Below, in pieces: positions 26,560 to 39,518 of a stretch of DNA of 64,000 nt. Position 1 is the stretch's first letter, and every line of letters starts with the position of its first letter. The stretch lies in assembly GCA_018697195.1 (NCBI GenBank), contig CM031878.1:2472311-2536310 (forward strand). Reading direction: 5' to 3'. The notes beneath the pieces were generated by a model, which was not told where the DNA came from, did not search any database, and saw nothing but the letters and a program-made list of their open reading frames with translations. Made by a program: the position numbers and the translations under genes. The stretch is from Certhia americana (lineage: Eukaryota; Chordata; Aves; Passeriformes; Certhiidae).

Positions 26560-26800
26560 TGGTGAGTAAGCTTATAATATCTTTTCATTAAGAATTTACA
26601 TATAGGTGGAATATGACTGGGAACCTAATGAGCTGTTTTGTAATTTGATGAAATGGTGTGACCTGCCAAGGGACTTAGCCCAAGGAGTTTTGTGTGCTAA
26701 TCTGATGCTTAGCACTAGGAGGACTTTGGGGATATTAGCTTCTCCTGGGTGTCTTGCCCACTGTTGGAACTGCATGGCTATAATTAACATCAATCATGCC
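26560..26800. promoter_or_regulatory. Candidate conserved noncoding element
   Basis: Repeat-free, complex sequence with GCTAATCTG, TAATTA at 26781 and a nearby CAATCATG, between simple intronic stretches. Only the look of the sequence supports this; conservation was not measured. Confidence 0.2.
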
Positions 26801-29800
26801 AGAGAAATGGAAGACCAAAAGCTACCTGGGGGGCTACAGTGCTGAGAATGAGAACCTGTGCTAGCCAACACAGTCACTGGGGAGTAATTAGGTCCTCTGC
26901 AAATCCTAGTAGGAGTCTCACATCTCCAGCTACGTTCTGGCACATCTTGCTTAAACACTGAGTATGAGCTGACTGAGGACTCCACTAGAGCTGGTTTAAT
27001 ATTGAGAGTTAATAAAAAGGGGAGAGCTGCCAGCACTTTGGACAGCATTCTCAGAGAGAGAATTAATCCCTCTTCCCTGTAACATTTTAACTAGTCTGAA
27101 TCCATCAATACCATCCACATTTTAAGTATTCTTCTTCATGATTCATGATGAATCAGAGGATGCAGCCACCCTGTGCTCTGCTCAGGTACAGTATGAAAGT
27201 CAAGTAAAAAGTGCCATCAAGTCATAATAATACACTTGGTTTGTAAACCCTGGTTCATTCCCTAGGTTCCAAAGCCTTACCAGTATTAATTAATTAAAAT
27301 CTTTCCACAGCTGTATGAGTTGGGCAAGGACTATTATCTCATTGTATCAGCCAGAGAACATGGAGACCCTGGAGGCCAGATTGAAGCTGTCTGTTTTAGG
27401 CACTCAATGTATTCATTGCAACATCTAAAATGAGTTTGGTGCTTGGCTCCAGCAGAATGATTCAGAACTCTTAGGGCAGGTGCCTCTGCAAACCATACAG
27501 GCACGGCAGTGACAGATGCCTCTGAAGTAGGACCCAAGTGATGTTCACACATTACTCCATCAACAGAACAGAGAGCTGTAGGCCCTTCATGGGATGATTT
27601 AACGTGTTGCATGCAGCCACTCCAGGCATAAGCACTAGGAAGTATTATTCTCACAAGTGTGGCTGGGTAATTGCTTAATTCAAAGCTCAACAGTATTCAG
27701 ACCTGACTGTGTGGGAATCAAAAATATAAATTCCCCTCTCAAGGGCAAGCACCTGGGTTGTGGGATAAGTGGGAGGAAGCACAAGATATTAATGATTTTA
27801 GCACTTATCCTGAAAATAGAAACATAGAGATCTAGGGTGTCCAGACCAAGGGGGTCTGGCTCCAGCACTTCCCATTGCCCCAACTATTTCAGGAGACAGG
27901 TAAGGCTGGAATGGAGGCATTAAGGTGAACATCTCAACAACCAGCACTGAGGGGTGCAGAAACTAGAGAGACCAACCCAGTAAATGAGGTGGTCTTTTGC
28001 TTGTAAAACTTCTATTGCAGAGCTCTGTCAGTTAAATGGCATGAATTGAGTTAGGCTGGGAAATAGGTCTTCCCTGGTAACCCAGATTTAGCTGCCACTT
28101 AGGAATGCCTGGGTGCTTCCACACTGCCAGACTGACATGTCTCCTGTATCCTGGCACCTAGGTCCTCCACACTCTGCAGTTATTAGCTGGCCACGAGGAA
28201 GACATTTGTTCCATCTGAGAGGAAAGCTGGGCATGGCAAAGCTGGCCTGTGTGCTGCAGGTTCTGTTCCAGGCACAGCCTGGACAAGCACCACACAGTTT
28301 TGTTGCTTTACATGGTGCAATATTACAGTGCTAGCCTGAAGCCTCAAACCCCAATAACCCTCCTGTCAATCCCCAGAGCACACAGGAAACACATGGCTGC
28401 AAAAAAGGAAAAAAAAAAAAAAAAGGCATCTGTATTAGGAAACAAACAAAAACCCAACCAAACAAAACCCAAACACAAACCTCCAAAGCTGCAAACCCAG
28501 AATTTAGCTCCAGGTCTACAGGGAGATGTTGTCCCGTGAAGGTCAGGATCAAGTGTTGTGCAGTGTGGATGATCTGCCCACTCCAGCTGCTAGCAGCTCT
28601 TAGCTGTGTGGATAAGAACCAACCTACATCAAGCAGCTCAGAGACACAGAGTGCCTTTCTGCTTTGGACCACATAAAGAGTATGAACATGCTCCAAATTT
28701 CTCTTGCTGAAGTGGTTTTTGCTAGCTCAATATCACCAGAAAGTGGTGGGTTTGGTAAAACTGTATCTCAGTGAGAGATACAACAACAGATTGGAGGTAT
28801 TAGGAGCCTCTTACCCATTTATGAGCCATGATGGACTGTGACAAGCTATCAGTCACTGAACACAAATGAAAACATATGCTTATGCTCTTAGGTCCAAAAC
28901 ACACTGTCCATATTTACATGTAACATTCAGTTTCTCTGGGAGGTAGGTTCCTCTTCAGATGAAGCAGACTGAGCCATTCCCAGGGACTTAGACACATCTA
29001 GTGTATTCCCACAGGATTTTAAGTTGACTCATCAATGGTCTAAATCACATTCACTGACTTCTTCAAGCTAAGTGGTATTTCAGGAACAGAGGTGAGAAAA
29101 CGACTCATAAGTTCTGAACCTGGGCTTGAGCCTGATTTATTACCATTTTTACCTTCTAGGGATTTCTTTGATCTCAGCAAGATTCTTCACTGATTAGCAG
29201 CAGAGAAGGAGAATTTGGGTTAATGCATGCTCTACCCACTCTTTAACATAAGAGTGGCTCCTATTAGCTCTTCAGCAGTTTGTCTTTTTGTGCAAGAACT
29301 TGCACAGCTGACTTGGCTAAACTTTTAATGGGTGCGCTTCTCATGTGGGAGGAAATGTTAAGCACTGCTTATTGTTACTTAGAATTACACACCCAAATGC
29401 CATAACTCCATCCAGAGTTCCCAGGCTACACTACTATATCACAAATAAGATCTTCCTCACAGCCTAAAGTAATGTCATGATGCAGTGTAGGAGCCAAGGA
29501 ATGCTGGGTTTGCAAAACACACACATTACTTCAGATTGCAATGAATTCATTTAAGAGGAGATCAGGCAGCAAACCATTAATTTCAGGGCAATGTATTTCC
29601 CTGCTCTTCTTATTTACTGAGATGTTGTCTCAGTAGATCAAATCAATGAAATTACAGCAGTGCCCTGACAGCAGCTGATATCTGCCTAGTATCTTGGGGA
29701 GGCATCCCTTTATCAACTGCTTCCAGTTCTTGCCTGACACATCTCTACTGTTCTGTCTGTTCTGCTGGAAATAGGGAAGTTTAAGTTTTCCAGCATAACT

Positions 29801-30044
29801 GGCTGAGTCAGAAGCTCCTGTGGGCAGCCAAGCACAGCCACACTTATTGACTGCCCTGTGAGCAGTAAGCTCAGCCCCACCATGCCAGAGGAGGTGTGCT
29901 GCTTTCCCTGGGTGCACTTCTGGAGGCCGCGTGTAGGGCGTGCACAGCTCCACCCTCAGCTGAGGTGGGAAACTTGTTCAAAGTGGTTTTGAGGTTTTGT
30001 TAAGAAGCAAAACAGGAAATCTGTATGAATCTGGAGTTTAGCTA

Positions 30045-30172
30045 TGTTTTTGTTTTGTTTTTTTTTTTTTTAAACTTGTTGCTCTCCAAGACTTCAGTTT
30101 TTTGGTTTTTTGTGGTTTTTTTTTTTTTTTTTGTTTTGTTTTTTGTTTTTTGTTTTTTGGGTTTTTTTTAAG
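30045..30172. repeat. T/G-rich low-complexity tracts
   Basis: Two blocks of (T)n mixed with GTTTT and GGTTTTT, separated by about 25 bp of normal sequence. This is the reverse complement of the A/C-rich tracts seen elsewhere in the window. Confidence 0.9.
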
Positions 30173-31987
30173 TAAAAATTAAATAAATATCTGAATGACA
30201 AACTTTCTGCAACTGACCTCATCCTTAGTTTTTTACTGGTGCAGATGAGGCTTCACACAGCAAAGACACTCTGGAGTAGTCTAGGGATTTTTTTTTTTTT
30301 CTTTCCTTTTTTTAGTAAACCAAGCAACTCAAAGGCTGTGTCAACTTGCTTAAGTGCTCTTTATGCCAACTAATCATAGCTGGCACAAAAAACAATGCTG
30401 ACTATTGCTCCCTTTCCTGCCTACAGTGGAGGCAGGCAAGGCCAGAGACACAGAGCTGTAAAGCAAGTCTGTGCCATCTGGAGAGATTCTGTATCCTCAG
30501 CTCAGCTGCTTGGGACCAGAGGAAGGGCCACTGAATTCCCTCGAAAAATCAGTGAAGATGACAACACCAGAGAGGCAAAAAAGCACCAGAGTGAGCTTTC
30601 CTGAGTAAACATGCTGACCCACATACCCAGTAGCACTGCTGACGGCATCTGGTGCCCCTGTCTCTTCCTTCCTCAAACTTCCCTCTGGTAACCATGAAAA
30701 CCACAAGAGCTGGTTTAATGGCCTGCAGTAATGTGGGCCCTCCCCAGCCCTGAGAAAGTTATGGTGAAGCCACCAAATTTCCTCGTGAGATAGGGATGGG
30801 AATGTTATTGCTACTGATCTCTATATAGGATCTGATCACAATAAAAATTCCATTAGCAGCACCACAAACTACTGAGCTTTGTGCTACACTGCTGATTCAC
30901 ATTCTGTGACACTCTTTGCTGAGCAAACTCTACCTAGGTGTCCCCACAAATGTGTTTTCTGTTCTTTGTAAGGCTGAGTTTGGTCAGATTCTTGGGGGAG
31001 ATAGTCTGTAGTCACTCACAAGCAACTGCACTAAGACAAGTGAGTTACTGACAGGCATAACACAAATTGGCTGAGCTGTATTTTGCAGTTGGAATCCCAA
31101 AAAGCTCCTCACATTTTTTTTCCCAGTTTATTTAAGTTGTCTCTGTGTGCTGCATAAGGCACCAGCGACGCTTTTGCTGCTGCTCCAGCATCACTCTGAC
31201 GTCAGCACTTTGATTTGATTTTCTGTCACTGTTCTTACAGATTAAATTTCAACCAGTGACCCACAGCTTGATAGCTCATTAGCAAATCCCTTCGAGCCAT
31301 CCACTCCTGCCCTTGCTTGACAGTTAACTCTGCAGTGCTCATAGTCCTGAAGCCTCCTGAAGGCTGCACTGTGCCAGGAGAAAACTTGGTCAAACTCAGT
31401 GCAGCTGCAAAAGCCTATGGGGATCGATGTCCAGGTGCATGTTTTCAATGACAAATCACTAATGATTCTTATTATGAGTCCTTGGGTCTTTTCAAGTCCT
31501 TGAGGTTGTATAAAGACTCCTCCATGGACAGTCAAAGCTTTCCTTTCCCACCCCTCCCCTCAACCCTTGATCTACAGGGGAATTATTCTGACTTCCTTCT
31601 TGTTGAGACCTTAAAACAAGAATGTCTCCTTTTGTTGTTCAACATCATTATTGCAATCAGCCAGACTGAGCCCTTTTAAGTTTTCTCTTGCTGTGACACA
31701 TGGATATAAAACTCCTGGAAGGCAGTGGGAATGGGGGAGCAGCCTCAGATCACTGGAGGTCAGACCCCAACTCTCACTTTTGCAGCTGAGCAGGACAGGA
31801 TGCAGGTTGCTCTGAGTGCATCAGGGTCCCTCTCACTGACAGATGCCTTAGGCTCAGATTTTCCTATGCCCAGCTTTGAGTCACACTGACCAGAAGGTTT
31901 CTAACAAAGGTGCAGCCATTTTTTGTTTTACCTCCTCCATGCATCCAAGCAGTCCTCTTGCCTTACACCTTTATTATCAGTGCATTA

Positions 31988-32050
31988 TCAAAGCTCACAA
32001 TGTCTCCACTAAAGAATGCCCAGTGGTAGTCCAGGTTGGTGCAGGACAAG
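31988..32050. repeat. 62-bp unidentified repeat, copy A
   Basis: It starts TCAAAGCTCACAATGTC and ends GGTGCAGGACAAG. A second copy lies at 36181-36242 in the same orientation with about five mismatches. Similarity stops at both ends. No known element was recognised. Confidence 0.75.
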
Positions 32051-34008
32051 AAATAGTATTGTGTACATTCCAGAGCTAAAGCAAAAACACTTCCCTCTAA
32101 CTCTTCTTAAACTGACACTTACACAAGTGCCCAGGCTGGTACCAACAAAGACTTAACAGACACATTTCCTTTAAGCTAAGAAAATCTTATAAATGTTGAA
32201 CCAAGGCTGTTTTCAGCTCCTGTCAGGATGAACACAGACAGAAGGACCCTGGCATGCCCTGTGTCTTGCTCTGGTGTGCCACTGAAGCAGTGGATGGAAC
32301 TTTCCAGCCCCACACTGTCCTTTTGCCTCAGCAGATACTTCTCTCCTGAAGTCAACCTCGCTAATTTCAGTGTGGAGACACTTGATTTACGCTGGGCCGA
32401 GATGAGAATCTGGCCGTGATTCTTTATCGCCTTTTAAAGCCAAGAGCCCAGCACAGGCCAATTGTGTCTGACGTGAAGCAGCTGCACACCCAACGTGGAA
32501 TCTGCACAACTTCAAACTAGCAGTGGTCTGAATAAAAACTTCAAACAAGATGTTCTGGCATTGGCCAGAGAGAGTGAAGATAAATAGCTGGGAGACGCCA
32601 AGCTGCGAAGGAAGAACTGCTTGACTGTTGGACAGAGAGTAAAGTAAGAAGCAGAAATTAGGCAGGGTGCTGGGAGGCTTGTAACACTCCCAAAAAACAA
32701 AAGGGTCACAGAATTTAATTTGATTAATTCATCGCTGGTCTAAAAGACTTTGTACTGAGCCTCAGGCAGTGCAATAAACATACAATCATTAAGAGAGGAA
32801 ATAAAAGTTAGGTTGGGTGATAAATAGTCCTGCTTCCTCTCCCACTCCAGCTTCCCTCCTGTTTCTTCTCTCCTTGGTCAATGCAGACACATTGGAAGCA
32901 ACACAGTAAATCAAGAGGTAGCCTTAAAACAACAACAACAATTGTCAAAACCCACTGTATTTAAATTGCCTTAGTCAAAACACTTTCAGGGAAAGCTTTG
33001 CTTCACTTTCCCCACCAGCAGCATGTCCCTTTAGGATACAACATAAGCAGAAAGGAGCAACAGTCACAGTGGCTTGGTCTCCTCTCCACAGGTCTGATAG
33101 AAAATTTAGTGCAAAACAAGGACATTTATTCTAAAGGGGCCAGATAATGTTTTTGGAGGGAGTATCAGTAGTTTGGGTTTGTTTGGTTTCCTAAACATTC
33201 AGAGTCCTAAACAGCTGTTTTGATGAATGTAAGTGTATTTACAAATAATGTTTGGGGTTTTTTTTCAAAATCTCTGATGGTAACTTTTATGGGCCAGATG
33301 GCACAAACACTCACCCTGTAACTGTACAGGGCTTGTCCCTCACCACGGGACACAGTGGGAGGGAACAACCCCCTGCTAAAACTGGGGCTTGGAAAACTTT
33401 TGCAGCTGCTAAAAGCTATGTAGGAGTGTCCAAGGAAACCCCAGCAGAGGCAGACCTGGGGGAAGGGAGGGTGACTAAAAGCCCATACATCTTCTGCCAG
33501 TGAAATCTTTACCTGGCTCTTCTCCCATCCATTTCAAGCACTGCCATGGGTCTAACGCTGCATTCACTGGGCATTGGTGAGTATCAGAGCTCACTGTGGC
33601 ACTGCATGGCAGGAAACTGTTTTTATCCCCTTTACCCACTCAAACACTGAGGTTAACTGCAATTAGGACATTTTTTTCTGCAGTTACATGAGAAAACTAA
33701 GATATAGAAGATGGGCCTGCAAGTCCTAAAACATGCATCAGTCTGTTTCTGAATTTATGCACACAGTGCCATAAAAACACAGGTCCTGTTGAGTCAAATC
33801 CTTGCTATTGAGGAAAGCAAGGTAACTTATTTATGTGTTTTGATGGATATCTATTCAACTTCCTGCATCACCTGATACTCACTTCTACTCTCATGTTTTA
33901 GTGTGTAAAGGTTCATCCACAAGTATATATGCAAGACTCAGCCAGAAACAGGCATTCATTTTATGTCTTTAAGCTTGTCAGATAGGAGAATGTTCATCAC
34001 ACATGATA

Positions 34009-34490
34009 TTCATAGAAACACAAAAGCATTAAAGCTGAAGAAGACCTCTAAGATCACCAAGTCCAATCATGTCCCAGCCCTGACAAGGCCCATCACTAAA
34101 TCACTACTTTTACATGGTTTTGGATACTTCCAGGGACAATGACTCCGCCACTTCACTGGGCAGCCTATTCCAATTCTTGACAACATTTTCAGTGAAAAAG
34201 TCTTCTTTAATATCCAATCGAAACATCCTCTGGAGCAACTTTTTCTATTTGTGACAGGAGGACAACAACCCCTACCTGGCTGTCCCCTCCTGGCAGGGAG
34301 TTGTGCAGAGCCACAAGTGACCCCCTGAGCCTCCTTTGCTCCAGCCTGAGCCCACCCCATCTCCCTCAGCCCCTCCTCATCAGACTTGTGCTCCAGACAC
34401 TTCTCCAGGTCTGTTGCCTTTCTCTGAACATGCTCCAGTACCTCAACATCCTTTTTGCCATAAGAGACCCAAAACAATGGGTCAAACTGA
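34009..34490 (-). mobile_element. CR1 LINE 3' fragment with ORF2 remnant
   Basis: Antisense CR1 text runs from CATAGAAACACAAAAGC through GGGACAATGACTCCGCCAC, CACTGGGCAGCCTATTCC and onward to about 34490. On the minus strand a broken frame around 34330-34450 reads EHVQRKATDLEKCLEHKSDE, similar to the C-terminal end of CR1 ORF2 (the region after the reverse transcriptase core). The frame is then lost, so this is a dead copy. Confidence 0.92.
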
Positions 34491-36180
34491 GTGGTCTTGC
34501 TGTTTCCACTATCACTGAAATAGTGTGTTCACTGAAGAATAATGAAGCAATATTGTGATTCCATACTATAAAAAATAATAAATTTTTTGTCAAAAGTAGT
34601 ATTATATGAAAAATCAACAAAGTTTAATTAATAAGACAGTTGGCTAACACTATTTACCTACATCTGCCACATACATTTAGAACAAATGTGCTTATCCACT
34701 ACGGAGATACTGATCCCTTCTCAGTGTAAAACTGTGACTGATCAGGGCTAAAGCTAATACTGATTCCTTCAAGAGTAAAACCAGCACCATACAAAACAAC
34801 TGAGGAGGAAAGGTCAAGTCAGAAATTCAAGTCAGAAGAAATTCAGCTTGTAGCTGGATGCTGTGGGGGAAGGCCTTGGGAGGCTTGTAGGTAAGTTAAG
34901 CATTAATTTATAAAGCACATTTGTCATGCTAGCGATCCAGCATTCAGAAACTGATGATTACTGCTTTCCTAATAGCTGCATATGATTAACTTTATATTCC
35001 TGTAAATATACTATGCTTGGTGTCTGTGCTGTATCTGATAAAACCAATGTACTTCCTAGCTGTTCTTTGAGCCATGATACCCAACACGCAAGCAAGGCAA
35101 TCTTAGTTCATATAATCATTGTTTAAAAAAATACAGGAGGCAGAAATTTTGTGACAGTAAGGTAGCACAGGCCTTGAATAGTCTCACAACAAAGAAAAGC
35201 AGAAATGTAGACCTGCATATGGCAACTCTCAACCTCTGCTTCACCTCCAGCTATATCCTGGCCTGCAGTGATTGTAACTAGTACATAATCTGACAGGTTG
35301 TACGTGCAAATTGCCATTTTATCTATGCACCTTAGAAGATTAAATGTGCTTTTCCTCATTATTTCACCTAAGGAAAAAGGTAAGAGACAAACAATCTTGC
35401 TTTGTTCCTATGGCACAAGCTATCAGGCTATATTGAGGCTGCTCAGCAGCAATGAAAGTCTCTTCTCCAGCATCAGGAACCAGACAGACACATGACAAGG
35501 AGATGTGGAGTTTGCCACGAGGGCCTCTTTAAAACATCTCTACTCTCAGTCTCCCCAGCCCAGCTGCAGCACCAATCTGTGACCTCTCCCTGGGTCCCTC
35601 ACCTGGGGCTTTGGTAACTCCTGGAAAGCAGATAAAAGGCTCAGCCATCCAGCTGTGCACAGTGCCTCAGGTTGCACAGTGCCAGAGGGACTCCAAGACT
35701 GTTTTGCAAGTGTGTTGAGGAGTAGCTGTGACTGTGGGAAGGAAGGAGTCAGCTGAGCCAATGCTTGGTGTACACAGATTGACAGTTCAGTCTAGGATGT
35801 GCCCAAGTGTCTGAGGCAAGGCAGGATCTGAAATGCTTTCTGCCATATTCTTGCCTGTAGGCCAGGCTAATGCCAATGGAATAGTCTTCAGCTAAATAGA
35901 AAAAGCATTCTTAAATTAGCTTTGATTAACTATTCTTTCTAAATGCAGGAGGGTTAGGTGAGCACAAGAAATTTAGCAAAAACAACAATTTCAGAAAAAA
36001 GGCATCAACGTGTAACAGGTCATGAGGAGTGGGTGGGAAGAGTTATTAACTTGTTATTATGGAGGGAACACCAGCTTGTCCAGAAGAGTGGTGTGGAAAC
36101 AGTCAGGCTGCTGGAAGATTAGCCATATGCACTAAGACTGCACATTTAATCTGACTGGGTCCCAAAAGAAGTACACTGAC

Positions 36181-36242
36181 TCAAAGCTCACAAAGTCTCA
36201 ACTAAAGAATAGCCAGTGATAGTCCAGGTTGGTGCAGGACAA
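36181..36242. repeat. 62-bp unidentified repeat, copy B
   Basis: Second copy of the element at 31988-32050, in the same orientation. It lies about 80 bp before a CR1 fragment. Confidence 0.75.
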
Positions 36243-36322
36243 GGAAGGGACTTTTGTTGTGACCAGCCAACGTGACACTCCCTCAATGGGTCCGTTCACT
36301 TTGGGCACAAATTTCTACATCA

Positions 36323-36540
36323 AATCACACAATCACTGAATCGTTTGTTGGGAAAGGGACCTTTAAATGTCATCTATTTCCAAACCTCCTGGGTTGAGCT
36401 GGGACATCTTCCACTAGTCCAAGTACTCAAACCTCATCCCAGTCTATGAACAGCTCCAGGAATGGGGTATCCATAATTTCTCCAGGCAACACATGCCAGG
36501 CACCTTTCTTGCACCAGGACTGCATCCGACTTCTCCAAAA
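36323..36540 (-). mobile_element. CR1 LINE 3' fragment, diverged
   Basis: AATCACACAATCACTGAATCG, then GGGAAAGGGACCTTTAAATG, CAAACCTCCTGGG, GCTCCAGGAATGGGGTATCC and CCAGGCAACACATGCCAGGC-like text, follow the antisense CR1. It is more decayed than its neighbours, and the right end is uncertain. Confidence 0.8.
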
Positions 36541-39510
36541 AGTAAGAAGGACAACTCTTCCCTTTATGGCCTGTATTTCTCTAGATAGTAAAATCATGCT
36601 TAGGCTGCAAGGTTGCGCAACAGGACTGTTTTCTACCATTAGCAGGACCACCTCCTATCACCAAGGAACACCAAACTTCTCAGAAATGGCTAAATGCTGT
36701 CACAACACAGACAAAAACATAAATTAACAACAATAATTGTATTGGTACCTGCAGCTGCACACTACAGTGAAACAAATTGCAGTGTCTGAATCATCAAAGA
36801 ACAATAAATCCCTCTCATCCTTCTCATCACAGATGTATCCACTGAGTGTGGGTAGGTTTTGCTACATATTTTATTTCCAGAAGAATGCAATGAAGTTGCA
36901 AATGGCAGTACTGAGCACACCAAAATGCCAATGCGGTAGAGATAACACTGAAATTGTGACAGAATCTAATTTCAGCTTTCATCAGAATATTCTGGATGTC
37001 TCCTCTTATCTCTGTTATATATGATTTTTGACTTGTAAAAGATGACAAATATTGAAAGGAAAGTTTAATCAGGCTATGGAAGTTGCCTCCTGGGACAGAC
37101 ATTTGTGTCCTTTGGGATTTTTTTTTTCCTTTTACCTTTTATTTTTTTGATTAGTCAATCCCTGTTTAACCTCCTCAGGGAATTACAATGTGAGGTAGGA
37201 GGAGGAAGGTGAAGGTTGTTGTGGAAGAGAGGAATCCACCCTCTGTGGGAACTAGTTAAATAGTTATGGCTAGACTGAAGTGCAGACCTCTGCTGGGAAT
37301 CCCAGTGAAGGTCAAAAGCAGAGAGGAAAAAAAGCTGCACTGAGATCTTAGGCAGTCATAAGCAGACAGATGTTCCTAGGCTTTAATGAGCAGTCTTGGC
37401 TCCAGGCCTTTCTTGGCAGAGCTGTTTAGTTTTAGTATTTTTCCTTGTAGTGCAAGGTATGGCTCTGGTTATCTGGCTCTGCTTAGTTAACTGCTGATGA
37501 TTTTTCCATCTAAATAATAATATGACAATGAAGAAATAAATTAATAGTCTGATAGTTGATGGATTAGGTCATAGGGAATGCTGTGCGGCAGTAATAATAA
37601 AGAACAAAAATAAATAAAAATAATAATTTTGGTTTAAACAAGAACTAGCTTAAAATGTTTAAACTGCAGATCTCCCGGCACTCCCATGGCAAGTTCTAGC
37701 CCTCCATCTCATGTTTTTATCATCACGGGGAATAAACTGAAAGAAAATAACTTGAGATCAACTTTTTCTTTACTAATTCCATCTTCTAAGTCAGCCTTGT
37801 GGGGACCATGCCCCTACTTTGAAAACTAATTTGAGTTCAACACTGTTGGTAATTTTAACAGTTTGCTATGCCTTAGTGAAATATACTGAAAATTTTAGAT
37901 TTAGTAAACATCTTCTGTTCAAAGAGCAAAAAGGCTAAAAATGCAAAGACTGTTATCAAATTGTGAAAACAGTGAACTTCCTTAAAAAAGTAAAAGCAAC
38001 TTGTTAAACACTTTGAAGCCTTTTAATCCTCTCTGCCAGGACACATCTTCCTTAATGAAATAGCCACTGCAGCACTTGGTGGAGAATACCTTTGTTCCCT
38101 GTCAGGCATGTTGCAACACTAATGTTCAGAGACTTATTTCAATCTCTTTTCCTATTTTTTCGGTTGTATCATTTTTTGATACACACAACTGGTCTAATAT
38201 AATATGATGTCATGAATGGAAATGTTTTCATGGATAATCTGTTATTTCAGACTGCTTTTCACTACTTTATTTCAGATTTCTGGTCTTGGTGAAGGAATTG
38301 GAAATGTTCTGGTGGCTTAAGCTTGAGCAGTTTTTGGAACTCAATCAATTACAAGTCAGTAAAAAATTTTAGAGCCTTATATTGACAAGTTATACAAATT
38401 TCCTACTCCTGTGTTCTCAGTTAATTTTCTTTTAATTTTGGAGGCTATCAGCTACTTTTCTTTAAAGTTTTTTTTTAGCACATCAGAATCTCCTCCACCA
38501 CTGGTTGGTTCAGAAAAGCTCATCCCTTTCCAGAACTAAGTGTGAAATCTGCTTTGTGATAAATATCTGATGGTGTAGTAGCACTGGGCTTGCTCCCAAG
38601 CTAGATTCATTTATAATGCACTGAAACACCTGCCTCTGTATCATCACAAAAGCAGCTCCCTATTGTAAAGTACAATTCAGTCTCTCAGGCAAGATTCAGA
38701 TTCCCTTTTTCCCCACTCTGCAGGAGAGGAACAGATGTCCTTAGCAGCCAAAAGGAGCTTCCTCCCTCTCCATCTACCCAGCTTACATTTCCAAGTCATG
38801 AGACCTAAAACCCTTCAGAGTCCATTGGTGAGGGTCTGTTTCCATGACCCTGGTCCTGTCCTACAGCCACTCAATGCTCAGGATAATTATTTCACATGAC
38901 ACGTGTGAATTGCAAGTGACAGATTTACATTAGAACTGCACCCAGGATCTCCAAATATTCAGCCCAGCCATCACCAAAGTGTGTGCCTCTGGTTCAGCAG
39001 TAAAAGACATTAATGGAACACAGACACAGCTTCACACCTTCCCACCTGTCTGGTCCCTCCCATCAACAAAGGGGATTTGATCACTTCATGTATCAGAGCA
39101 GAGATTCTCTGCTCTTCTCCCAAAGGCTGAGCAGTGAATTTGATCATGTGATGTTAGACACTGATTAGAGGGATGACCACCTTGCCAACAGGTGTTACAG
39201 TTGCTGCTGTTGCAGAACACAATAGTCAGATTTTAGGAAGTGCAACAAGCCATGAGAGATAGGTGAAGGCAGGACAAATATTTATAGAAGTGCTATGTAA
39301 CAACTCAAAGACTTTTGAAACTTTGGGCTTAAGATGTGGCCAGCTTTCTTGTTGATTTGCCCTAAGTTTAGTCGAAGAATGACAGTCAGTTACAAAAGCC
39401 AGAGACATTATTAACTCATAAATATATTTGCTGTAAATGGTGAGTCCTTCTTTGTTCAGCATTGAAGTTAAACAGCAGTAAATAGCAAAAATAAAACTGA
39501 ATAAAACAAA
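36541..39510. other. Intronic sequence adjacent to exon 4, no repeat recognised
   Basis: AT-rich unique intron up to the splice donor. No CR1 or long homopolymer is present. The ATTA/ATAATAA-rich part at about 37510-37630 is low complexity. Confidence 0.6.
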
Positions 39511-39518
39511 GCTTACCT
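39511..39518 (-). other. SETBP1: Splice donor of SETBP1 exon 4
   Basis: The minus strand reads CAG followed by GTAAGC, a near-consensus 5' splice site. Protein similarity to SETBP1 stops here: the next in-frame residues are unlike the family and end at a stop near 39416. The junction splits a codon after its first base. Confidence 0.93.

Larger units (their letters stand above)
26133..34008. other. Intronic sequence, no gene
   Basis: Nothing gene-like is supported. It holds A/C-rich tracts at 28398-28490, T/G-rich tracts at 30045-30172, a T run at about 30289-30300, a 17-bp palindrome at 27139, a candidate conserved block at 26560, and the first copy of a 62-bp repeat at 31988. Open frames of 90-121 codons near 27334, 28331 and 29630 show no domain or signal features. 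Confidence 0.6.
1..39516 (-). other. SETBP1: SETBP1 intron 4 (partial)
   Basis: This is the intron downstream of exon 4, read on the minus strand. Plus-strand and minus-strand open frames here are short, low in codon structure and unlike any known protein family; several are translations of CR1 or homopolymers. The downstream exon with the next SETBP1 segment was not found, so the intron extends beyond position 1. Confidence 0.85.

Noticed and set aside
1..39410. SETBP1 exon 5 or 6 within the window
   Set aside because: No minus-strand frame resembles the KRFKRREIEAIQCEV-type segment or the Pro-rich C-terminus.
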